Below are positions 44,865 to 54,300 of a stretch of DNA of 64,000 nucleotides, one piece after another. Under the pieces are notes generated by a model that was not told the origin of the DNA, did not search any database, and saw only the letters and a program-made list of their open reading frames with translations. The DNA is from Onthophagus taurus (Eukaryota; Arthropoda; Insecta; Coleoptera; Scarabaeidae), in assembly GCF_036711975.1 (NCBI RefSeq), contig NC_091971.1, forward strand, positions 19,847,501-19,911,500, written 5' to 3'. The stretch's first letter is position 1. Every line of letters begins with the position of its first letter. The position numbers were made by a program, and so were the translations under genes.

Positions 44865-45084
44865 TTAAACTAAAACTAGAACTCGTTCGAAGAAACACTT
44901 CGAACTTGTTTCTGAAGAAGGTTGCAACATGGCATCCGAAACGTCAAACATTTTTTCAAAAAACGCACGGCTAAACCCGAAAGATTTTAGTTCTAGGTAT
45001 AGTGTTAGTTCTTGTGATAGTGCTAGTGTTAGTTCTAGTTTTAGTTTAATTAATATCGGCCGTGAAAGCCTTCGTACTTATATA
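44865..45084 (+). mobile_element. CTAGAAC-tail retroelement with hammerhead-like motif, copy D
   Basis: A perfect 12-bp duplication, AATCTTTATCCT, flanks it (44853-44864 and 45085-45096). It begins TTAAACTAAAACTAGAAC and ends with GGCCGTGAAAGCCTTCGTAC plus a few AT bases. It carries one hammerhead-like motif at 44908-44949 and no coding sequence. Copy F at 59690-60109 has the same ends and the same target-duplication length. Confidence 0.8.
44908..44949 (+). ncRNA. Hammerhead-like ribozyme motif (GUC site)
   Basis: In order: stem I GUUU, core CUGAAGA, one extra A, stem II GGUUGC/GCAUCC (one U-U mismatch, loop AACAUG), GAAA, a one-pair palindromic stem III (ACGU), cleavage triplet GUC, and stem I return AAAC. 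Core residues are complete. Confidence 0.55.
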
Positions 45085-45300
45085 AATCTTTATCCTATGA
45101 CGTGAAGAAAAATATATGGAGCAATTTGAAAAACAAAAGCTAATAATTGCTTAGAACTGAAGATGGCCTTGGAAAAAATTTATTTGTAGTATGAATCATA
45201 GTATTCATCAAACCATTGCGTTTAATGCCTCGCTCATGAAAATCGGAATGTAAATGACAGAGTTACAGCTTGGGACGCTTTTTATCTAACACCCTGTATA

Positions 45301-45892
45301 CAGGGTTATTCAAAAAACCGCTGACAAACTTCTAGAGTAGATAATACATGAAAAATTAAGATGAATAGTCGTAATATACATGGAGTCGCAAATGCCTCGT
45401 TGGCGAGATATATTGGCGGATCAAAGTTTCTTTAAAATTAAACATTATCTGCAATAAAAAACACTTTTTTAAAACTATTGTCTACAACATTGCTCTCTAC
45501 GCGCGTAAAGTGATCAATTATCTATCAATTGGTCTCTTACAAAACTTTGATCAAAGCAATGGTTTTTAAGAAAAACACGTTTGTAGAAAATTTGTTAATT
45601 CAATCAAAAACTGTTGCTTTAATCAAAGTTTTGTAAGAGACCAATTGATAGATAATTGATCACTTTACACGAAAATACTGCACGTTTGACAAAATTAGCA
45701 GTGGAGTTGAAAATATTTTTAAAAAAGGGCTTTTTATTGCAGATAATGTTTAATTTTAAAGAAACTTTGGCCCGCTATATCTCGTTAAGGAGGTATTTGC
45801 GACCCCATGTATATTAAGACTTTTCATCCTAATTTTTGATGTATTACCTGCCCTAGAAGTTTGTCCTGTCAGCGGTTTTTTGAATCAGCCTG
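45301..45892. mobile_element. Palindromic MITE, 592 bp
   Basis: CAGGGTTATTCAAAAAACCG and its near-complement form the ends, each flanked by TA. The arms extend almost to the centre (about 290 bp each), with matching blocks such as CAATTATCTATCAATTGGTC. It is separated from the previous element only by TATA. Confidence 0.8.
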
Positions 45893-45894
45893 TA

Positions 45895-46790
45895 AATAAG
45901 GTCCTACCAAACTTTCATTGATTATCCTACACTAAACATTTTCCCCAAAAATTGTTTCATTATTTGTTTATACGGTCCATCTAGGATTGTCCTGAGACCA
46001 TTATCGATTATTTTGCATGCATACTATTCGATTATAATGAATAACAGTTAGGTAAATTACATATCGGATAAGCGGACCAACCAACCTTACACCGCGACCT
46101 TAAGGATTTATTTTACCCCGATAGATAACGTTATCAAATCGTGCAGTCCAATGCTTTTAACAAACATTAATACTTTGCTCGGTGAAAAGTCATTCAGATC
46201 CTTTGGGGAGATAAACTGCGACCCAAAAATCGGGAATCTGATTTAAAAATTCATTTTAATTAAAAAAAATATATAATCAAAGAAATATAAATAAACTTAA
46301 GAAAGACTTGAATAATCATAATCCATACTTCAGCAAAAATTTACGAATTATACTGGTGAAAAACCAAACTTAAGGGAATAGTCGGGAATACTCTTGTTAG
46401 AAACTTAATTTGCAAGAAAAAGTCTGAAATTGCAATAGTTATAAACTAGACTTCAGTAAAAAACAGGAATTACATTGTTCAAAGTCCACATGAAGTCTGA
46501 AATTACTGTTCAGAGAAAACAAAAAATTGATTATAAACCAAACATGATTTTTCATGGCAATACTTATGTGTTCAATAAAAGAATGCGAAGAATATGAACA
46601 AGAAACCAATGGACTTGTCTTGTTATTGCACAAGACAGGAAATCACCAATGCGGAAACTTTGCCAATGCAGGGTAAGCACAAAAGCAAAGTAACAGCTGC
46701 AGAAATGATACCGGGTGGTACAAGATCCGTATAGATAATAAGAGGCTTCCAAAAAGATGATGATAGACACCCACAAAGAAGTAGCTGTCA
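45895..46790. other. No gene seen
   Basis: Short open frames on the minus strand only, without recognisable domains. Confidence 0.45.
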
Positions 46791-46794
46791 GTAT

Positions 46795-47600
46795 CTAGAA
46801 CAAAACATACATAACGTTGGCAGAAGACTAGATACTGCTTCTAAAAAACTAAATACTGCTTTCTGAAAACTAGATACTGCTAACAGGTCTAAATACTGCA
46901 AAATAAAGATAAAATATTTTGGAGAAAACATACATAACTTTGGAAGAAGACTAGATACTGCTTCTAGAAGACTAAATACTGCTTTCTGAAGACTAGATAC
47001 TTCCGACAGGTCTAAATACAGAGTCTGGAACACTAAACACTGCCTTCTAAAGACTAAAATTGCTTTGTGGAGACTAAATGCTGCTTTCTGAAGACTAGAT
47101 ACTGCTAACAGGTCTAAATACTGCAAAAGAAAGATAAAATATTTTGGAGAAAACATACATAACTTTGGAAGAAGACTAGATACTGCTTCTAGAAGACTAA
47201 ATACTGCTTTCTGAAGACTAGATACTTCCGACAGGTCTAAATACAGCGCCTGGAAAACTAAACACTGCCTTCTAAAGACTAAAATTGCTTTGTGGAGACT
47301 AAATGCTGCTTTCTGAAGACTAGATTCTGCTAACAGGTCTAAATACTGCAAAAGAAAGATAAAATATTTTGGAGAAAACATACATAACTTTGGAAGAAGA
47401 CTAGATACTGCTTCTAGAAGACTAAATACTGCTTTCTGAAGACTAGATACTGCCGACAGGTCTAAATACAGCGTCTGGAACACTAAATACTGCTTTCTAA
47501 AGACTAAAATTGCTTTGTGGAGACTAAATACTGCTTTCTGAAGACTAGCTACTGCTGACAGGTCTAAATACTGCAAAAGAAAGATAAGATATTGTTGGAG
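46795..47600 (-). repeat. 225-bp tandem repeat array
   Basis: GGAGAAAACATACATAAC starts at 46921, 47146 and 47371, and a fourth unit boundary is at 47597, so the period is 225 bp. A shortened copy precedes them. Inside each unit are shorter repeats of the type GAAGACTAGATACTGCTT. Because 225 is a multiple of three, the minus strand stays open for 262 codons (46788-47576). The peptide is repetitive and hydrophobic and matches no known protein; I treat it as a by-product of the array. Confidence 0.9.
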
Positions 47601-47775
47601 AAAACATTAAAAAGGCGCCGGTGCCCCCTTTTAGGCGGCGCCCGGGTGCAGCACCCCTTGCAACCCCTGGTAGCGCCGCCTCTGTTCTGACCCCTGAATG
47701 AACTATAATTGTTCTGTTAATTGTGGGGATATACACATTGTAGGCCCCCGCTTGATTCACCCCCACATGAAGCTA
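47600..47775. repeat. GC-rich block, probable transposon end
   Basis: An abrupt GC-rich segment with GGCGGCGCTACCAGGGGTTGC on the minus strand lies in AT-rich surroundings. Such GC-rich, CAGGGG-containing ends are seen in some hAT elements. No coding region or partner end was found. Confidence 0.3.
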
Positions 47776-47934
47776 CATACATACAACAAATCTGTTTCCG
47801 CTAGACCGCAAGTGGCGGCTATCTTGTATATATTTTAAATTGAAAAATCAGGATGGACAACTTCTATAGTTTGATTTGATAGAATCCATGTTGCAAGTTT
47901 AAATGAGGCATTAATAATAAAAAAACGCGTTACA

Positions 47935-48245
47935 AAACTTCTTCATTAAGTCATCATCAGCCGAATCTGTATGTACTTTTTTCTTTTATATTTCTTTTTC
48001 TTTTTTATGTACTTTTTTTTTTTATGTTCCTTTTTGTATCAACTTCTATAGTTAAAATATAATATTCGTGCGATTTAGTGGTTTGAACATATCCGACGCT
48101 TTATTTATGCTGAGATAAGTTTGAAAATTCAGTAATAAAAATTTTTTTCCTCTTTGTAACTCGATCCGTGGACAAACTGTAGATTCGGCTGATGATGATC
48201 TAATGTAAAGGTCGAAACCGGTACCGAGGGAATTTATAAAATAAA
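47935..48245. mobile_element. Short element with inverted hammerhead-bearing ends
   Basis: Two inverted copies of a GATTCGGCTGATGATGA-containing end face each other at about 47945-47985 (minus) and 48180-48235 (plus). Between them lies AT- and T-rich sequence. Only the right copy keeps a full hammerhead-like core. It may be a Penelope-derived foldback. Confidence 0.5.
48184..48228 (+). ncRNA. Hammerhead-like ribozyme motif (CUGAUGA core)
   Basis: Stem I UUCGG, core CUGAUGA, one extra U, stem II GAUCU/AGGUC (one G-U pair, 7-nt loop), GAAA, palindromic stem III ACCGGU, cleavage residues UA, stem I return CCGAG. Five base pairs form stem I, including one G-U. This is the most canonical core in the window. 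Confidence 0.65.
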
Positions 48246-48637
48246 GCAGGAAAGAGGTTTTTTAAAGCGTTTTTTTCTATAGTTTAAATTTCAAAAACGT
48301 AGTAAAAGAACCAAGAAAAATTGTTATGAATTGTTTACATGGAACATCCTGTATTGAGATTACTTAATTTACTATCAATGTGGTGTAAATATTGTAAATA
48401 ATTATATAAGTGTCATATAAAATTACTAGATAGTTGTACGCTACTCGAGTTAATTTACACAAATCTATAAGTACTTAGTAGTATTAAAGTGTATTTGAGT
48501 GTCTACAGCACACTTTTATTGGAATCAAGGAACACCGTTTCATGATTTGTTCGATATTTTCGACAAAATTCTGATATGGTTAATTGCTTTTTGAGGTGCT
48601 GCGGATTCTATTGTGTTTCCAACAAAAATAATTATAT

Positions 48638-48828
48638 GAAAGGTTTAAAAAAGACCACTCTTTAATTGTTTTATATTAAGCAATTTGAGACGTTTCGGAA
48701 TTACCTCCCATTTTCAGTCAACAACTAATTACTCATAATCATATCTCAAATCTTGATGTGATGTTTTAAAGTTGTTGACTGAAAATGGGAGGTGGTGCAG
48801 AGGAAAAGTGGTCTTTTTTAAACCTTTC
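48638..48828. mobile_element. Foldback element with hammerhead-like variant
   Basis: Inverted ends GAAAGGTTTAAAAAAGACCACT flank the element, and a second inverted pair (ACCTCCCATTTTCAGTCAAC) lies inside. On the minus strand, 48685-48721 has the hammerhead layout (stem I UUGA/UCAA, GAAA, GUC) but CUGAAAA instead of CUGANGA. It is predicted inactive. Confidence 0.55.
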
Positions 48829-48829
48829 A

Positions 48830-49320
48830 ATGTAGATTTGTTTATTGCAAACCATAATTGTAGTAAATTACACAATTATTTACATGTATCATTTTATAAG
48901 AAGTTCTAAAGAATTATTTGCTATTTCATAAATATATCAAAACAGTTTTTAAGGCAAATGATTTTTTTAGAACTTTCTACTGATTATATGCGCGTTTATT
49001 AATCATGTTCAAAATTAGATCATTATACAAATTAAGTTTATCATAAAAAAGTAAATCTTTGTAAGTTTTGAGAAGGGATTGATAAATTACAATCACTAAC
49101 TTTATGGTTCATAAATCATGCAATGAGTTAACACATAGTACAAAGGTAAATTAAGGTAGATTTAACTTTTAAATAAATTTATACACTTTTACTCTTATAC
49201 ACTATACTAATAGAGTACAAAAAATCTTAAAAATATAAATATAATCATGGAAAAACAATATTCTAGCTCTAAATTGCCTTGAATTATGTATAATAACCTT
49301 GTTTTATATAATATTGTTTT
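48830..49320. other. AT-rich spacer downstream of TRAPPC3
   Basis: No gene is visible. Minus-strand AATAAA at 49322-49327, just after the TRAPPC3 stop, may be its polyadenylation signal. Confidence 0.4.
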
Positions 49321-49333
49321 TTTTATTGAAAAT

Positions 49334-49976
49334 TTAATCTTCCCCAGCAGGAATGGCATCCTCTAACCTTCTAATAAATTTAACTCTAATTTCGGTATTA
49401 GCATCACCTTTTAATTGATCCTAAAAACAAATTTTAATAAAATAAGGAATTTAATTTTGTTCATTAATAAGTACTTGGACAATCCAACATTGAACATCCA
49501 ATTGAACCATTTCCAAAGCTCCCCTAATAACTCCACAAATAATATTACAATATTTCAACCCTTTGATCTCTTCTGGTAGTTCAACCAATTCTGTTATAGG
49601 ATTTGTATCTAATATAAAAGAAAATTCATCTCCGGCGGGGCTCCAATTCGCCACGTTTGGTTGTACACCCAAATACATTCTAAAAGCACTTTGGATCTTA
49701 TCAGCTGTATCTTTCAAATCTAAACAACGCCCGGTTGCTGTTTTAGCTAGATAGTCTTCGATTAGGCGTATTCCCATGTTGTAACCCAACCTTTCGAGTT
49801 GTTTACTTACATCGTCGACATTATCAAAGTCCTTTACCATTTGGGCTACCAGGGCTCCATAGGTTAAAGTTACTAATTCAGAATTCTAATAGAAATTAAT
49901 TAGTTTCATATTTAATACGCTTTATCATTTAACTTACGACTTTTTTCACGTCTATTCTTGCGGTTGATCGAGACAT
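49334..49976 (-). CDS. TRAPPC3: Trafficking protein particle complex subunit 3 (Bet3), complete
   Basis: Three exons on the minus strand: 49938-49976 (MSRSTARIDVKKV), 49475-49885 and 49334-49420. They give 178 aa against about 180 in other animals. All junctions are GT/AG and phase 0. Family landmarks are the opening SELVTLTYGALV, GRCLDL containing Cys67 (equivalent of the palmitoylated Cys68 of human TRAPPC3), NWSPAGDEFS, CGVIRGALEMVQ and the end IRRLEDAIPAGED. The protein is the core scaffold of TRAPP complexes, which activate Rab1 and tether ER-to-Golgi vesicles. Its introns are 52 and 54 bp and free of transposons. The start is fixed by the conserved MSR opening. The next gene (OBP, same strand) begins about 1 kb upstream. 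Confidence 0.97.
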
Positions 49977-50284
49977 TTTAAGAAATAAAATCTAATAAAA
50001 CTTTATTGAGTTGTATTTTATGCAGTGTCAAAATTAAAGTAGTTTGAGGTTAGGATAAATTTATCTAACTTCACGTATGTGTTAGTTTTTGATGTGATGG
50101 TGAGATGGCGTTGTAATCAATTTGGATTCAAAAATTTATTTTACATAATATATTTTATTATTACTTTTCAAAGATTAGTTCTACACATTATATAAATTCT
50201 ATATTACTCTATAAAGCATAAGAGAGAAATCAGTGTGAATAGTAAAGAATCGTCCTCAAAATAATAAGGTACCAATAAATTGTT

Positions 50285-50965
50285 TTATGGTAGGAAATAG
50301 TGCTGAAAAATTTTGTCATAATATTTTGTTAATAATAAATTAGATTAACTTACAACTGGGTCAGCTTGTTGCATGCAAACGTTGAAGTTATAAGCTGTTT
50401 CACAAGGATCTTTGCCATCTAAAACAAATCGTTTTTTCATCTGAAAAGGAAGCAATATTATTTACCTGGAAAGTTTCTGCATTTATCTAAAGCTGCAATA
50501 AGTATTTTTTGCAATTCTCCTTGGACAACATTCTCGATAACATCGTAATTAACTTGATGATTAGACGTCATCTGAAATTTAAATGTTATTAACCAAAAAA
50601 TCAATGTAAATTAATAAAAGAAATTTTACCCATTTTGATTCAAGCATCATGCATTTCATATAACACTAAAACAAAAACTTTGTTATAAAAGATTTCCAAA
50701 AAGAATTATTTTGTAATACCATGATAGGTTGAGCGTTGTTGCTTATAACATACGAATCAATATCAGCTTCAGTTACCCCAGTTTCTTTGATACATTTCGC
50801 TCGCATGCTAAAGATCCAATCGTGAAATTCTTTAGGTACAAACTAAAATATGTTAAAATGTTATCAACTATTTACTATTTATCGAAAAATATTTACGTCA
50901 GGCAAATCTGCATAAGCCCCGACTACTAAAAACAAACAAATTAAAAAGTGATGGTTAATCATCAT
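50285..50965 (-). CDS. Odorant-binding protein A, complete (six exons)
   Basis: Exons on the minus strand: 50897-50965, 50842-50720, 50665-50630, 50571-50466, 50418-50354 and 50302-50285, giving 138 aa. A signal peptide (LICLFLVVGAYA) precedes a classic PBP/GOBP domain with six cysteines spaced C-24-C-3-C-37-C-9-C-8-C (CYMKC is the C2/C3 pair). The last exon encodes only HYFLP and the stop. It is reached through donor GTT/GTAAGT and acceptor TTTTTCAG. ADPVHYFLP is the C-terminus style of LUSH/OBP83-type proteins, where the tail folds toward the ligand pocket. Secreted into sensillum lymph or other fluids, OBPs carry small hydrophobic ligands; its ligand is unknown. A second Met directly follows the first, so the start is 50965 or 50962. 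It is a tandem paralogue of OBP B. Confidence 0.93.
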
Positions 50966-51016
50966 GATCACTGATTAGTCTTGTTAAAAACTAACATGAA
51001 AAAAAAATCGATTACA

Positions 51017-51024
51017 TTTTTATA
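51017..51024 (-). promoter_or_regulatory. Candidate TATA box of OBP A
   Basis: TATAAAAA on the minus strand lies about 32 nt upstream of a TTAGTT start-like sequence near 50992 and about 52-59 nt upstream of the ATG at 50965. The spacing suits an insect core promoter; not tested. Confidence 0.4.
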
Positions 51025-51362
51025 TTCTCACCAATTCATTATTTTCACTTAATCTCGATTTGATTACTAACAATTATTTACTTAAACATACACTTCAACT
51101 CCTCATTAAGAATGCATAATATGCTTATTCATGTCGAGTCAACCTTTAATGACAAATAATGTGCGAGTTAATTAAATAAATTAGATGGAATTAATTAGGT
51201 TTAAAACACCCAGGAAATAAAAAAAATAACCAAGTAATTCTCAGAAATTTTATTGATACATTTTATTTATCTAAATTAATCTCTAATTTTAAGAAGAAAA
51301 AGTTGAACAAATCCGAGTACATAGCTAAAATCAAATACAGTATCTTATTGACATCATGTTCT

Positions 51363-54300
51363 TTAAGGTAGGAAGTAATGCTAAAAAGAAAAATTAATGA
51401 AAGTTAGATAATCTTAATACGGTAAAACCTCGATATATATATTAATATTATCTATATAACCCTTTGTGTCCCGATGGTACTTGTCAGGATAATAACAGGT
51501 ACAATATTGAGATTGATATAAAAATTAGCCAAACGAAAGTAAAGTACCAAAACGTACAGATACGTTTTGGTACTTGAACAAAGCTTTGACTGATGAAGAA
51601 CTTTTGGTTGAGGCTGAAAAAGTTTGTGTTATATTAGAAAATCTCCTGTTGGATAATTCTGAACAGACAGACATAGAAGATGAAGAAGATGACATTGTTA
51701 TTGTTATTACTAGTGCTAGTGAGGTACCAATGATGAAAGATGAAGAAGAACCAACTAATCAAAATGAGGAAAATGACACTGAAGTAGTAGAAATACGTGG
51801 CAAAAGGCCCAGGAAGAAGAACAAGGCAGAAATTGATAGAAAATGGAGAAAACGAGAAAAACAGACTAAGAAGGCAAGGTTGACTACTTCAACTCTAAAC
51901 TTATCAATCTCTATGAGAAGCATGCCCCACTCAGACGACGTAGGGTGAGACATCCGCCCGCACCATGGTTAAGTGATGAAATAAGATCACTGATGAGGGA
52001 GCGTAACCGTGCAAAGCTATTATTTAAACGTATTCCAAATACTATTAATCGTGAAAGCTATAGGATCTCGCGTAACCGTTGCAATCACCAATGTAGGAAT
52101 GCCAAAAAATGTTATTTCTACCGGAGACTATTCAATGCTAATCCGAGGACGTTTTGGAGGTTTATGCGTTCCTTAGGGACGGTTGAGTCCCCTTCTGTTC
52201 GGGCTGCTTGTGATGTGGATTCATTGGCGAGGTTTTTTGCTGACCCTCCTCTGACAACAGCGCTCATTAAGATTACAGATGATATTAGGTATGCTTGCGA
52301 TAAACGTTGTGTTACCATCCTTGTACTACTTGATTTCAGCAAGGCGTTCGATTCGGTTGATCACGATCTCTTGTTAGCGTCACTGTGTTAGCTGCCCTTG
52401 GATTTACCTCTTCATGTTTATCTTGGTGTCAATCTTACCTTTCCTGTCGTTCCTTGTGTGTGTGTGCTGATTCTGCGCTCTCGTCTGCTTATGATATGAA
52501 ATGTGGTGTACCCCAGGGCAGTGTGATGGGTTCGTTGCTCTTTCCAACTTTTATTAAAGCCGTCACCCATTGCATTTCTTGTAATTATCAGCTATTAGAC
52601 GCGGTTAGAAACCTTGGGGTGGTTATGGATTCTACAATGTTCTGGAAACCTCAAATTCAATCCGTCTGCAGAAAGGTCTATCATTGTTTCCACTCGTTGA
52701 AAAGTCTCCGTTGCTTCCTTCCTCCCATGGTCCGTCGTAATCTTTGATTTTCTCTGATTTTCCCCCATATAGATTATGCTGACACGGCATATCTTGATCT
52801 TTCGGTAACACTCCGAAACAAACTGCAAAGACTTCAAAACAACTGTATACGGTATATCTAAACAACTGTCTACGGTATCTGATCTGGAGAAATCGTGGAA
52901 GGGTTGTTTATGAAAATAGAGAAGTGAATTTGACATCAAATTAAAGCTGAATCATTGCTCTTTCATATGGTATATGACCCATATTAGGTTGTGTTATAAA
53001 ATTTGTTAGATAGTAAAACTTTAAGTGGTGTTACATGTTCATCTTAATCACAAAATGACATTATGCAAGTTGAAACTTAAAAAATCGTGAAAGGGTTGTT
53101 TATGAAAATTATGAAGTGACCTTGATATCAAATTAAAGCTGAAACATTGCTCTTTCATATGATATATGAACCATATTAGGTGGTGTTATAAAATTTGTTA
53201 GATAATAAACCTTTAAGTGGTGTTACATGTTCATCTTAATCACAAAATGAAATAAGGCAGGCTAAAACTTAAAAAATCGTGAAATGGTTATTTATGAAAA
53301 TTAAGAAGTGACTTTGATATTAAATTAAAGCTGAAATATTGCTTTTTAATATGGGATATGAACCATATTAGGTTGTATTATAAATTTTTTTAGATAATAA
53401 AACTAAGTTGTGTTACATTTTCATCACAAAATGAAATAATGCATGCTGAAACTTAAAAAATAGTGGAAGGGTTGTTTATGAAAATTAGGAAGTGAATTTG
53501 AAATTAAATTAAAGCTGAAATATTGCTCTTTAATACGGGATATGAATCGTATTAGGTTGTATTATAAAAATTTTTAGATAAGAAAACTTTAAGTCGTGTT
53601 ACATTTCACAAATGTCATCGTAATCACAAAATGTCATAATGCAGGTTGAAACTTAAAAAATCGTGGAAGGGTTGTTTATGAAAATAGAGAAGTGAATTTG
53701 ACATCAAATTAAAGCTGAATCATTGCTCTTTCATATGATATATGAACCATATTAGGTTGTGTTATAAAATTTGTTAGATAATAAAACTTTAAGTGGTGTT
53801 ACATGTTCATCTTAATCACAAAATGTCATTATGCAGGTTGAAACTTAAAAAATCGTGAAAGGGTTGTTTATAAAAATTATGAAGTGACCTTGATATCAAA
53901 TTAAAGCTGAAATGTTGCTCTTTAATATGGTATATGAAACATATTTGGTTGCATTATAATATCTTTTAGAAAAGGAAACTTGAAGTTGTGTCATATTTTC
54001 ATCTTAATCACAAAATGTAATAATGCAGATTGAAACTTAAAAAATCGTGGAATGATTATTTATGAAAATTAAGGAGTGAATTTTACATCAAATTAAAGCT
54101 GAAACATTGCTATTTAGTATGGTATATGAAATATATTTGGTTGTGTTATAAATATATTCAGAAAAGGATAAATTTGTAGTTTAAGTTGTTATTCAGCGTT
54201 AGATTGTTGTACATTTTTCATCGAACTAAAACTAGAGCTAAACTTGGAACTAGAAATATCCGGGTTTAGCCGTGCGTTTTCAGACACAATTTTTCCCTTC

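Larger units (their letters stand above)
44364..45296. mobile_element. TIR element hosting a hammerhead-bearing insertion
   Basis: It starts CAGGGTGTTTCTCTTAAAAT after TA and ends ACACCCTG before TA. An 85-bp block beginning TAAATCATAGTATTCATCAA (near 44674) recurs in the same orientation near 45190 (ATGAATCATAG..). A 220-bp element (44865-45084) is inserted between. No transposase is readable. Confidence 0.6.

Noticed and set aside
46980..47560. CTGAAGA words in the 225-bp array as hammerhead cores
   Set aside because: No GAAA follows and no stem II or stem I can be formed.
46788..47576. 262-codon minus-strand frame as a real protein gene
   Set aside because: It coincides exactly with a 225-bp tandem DNA repeat with internal sub-repeats, has no recognisable domain, and its openness follows from the unit length being divisible by three.
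46795..47600. CRISPR-like array
   Set aside because: The repeats are long and contiguous without unique spacers, and the genome is eukaryotic.
50349..50354. OBP A ending as PVVS followed by a stop (reading through GTAAGT)
   Set aside because: GTAAGT is a perfect donor, and 51 bp downstream an acceptor leads to HYFLP and a stop, a known OBP C-terminus that is also present for the paralogue.
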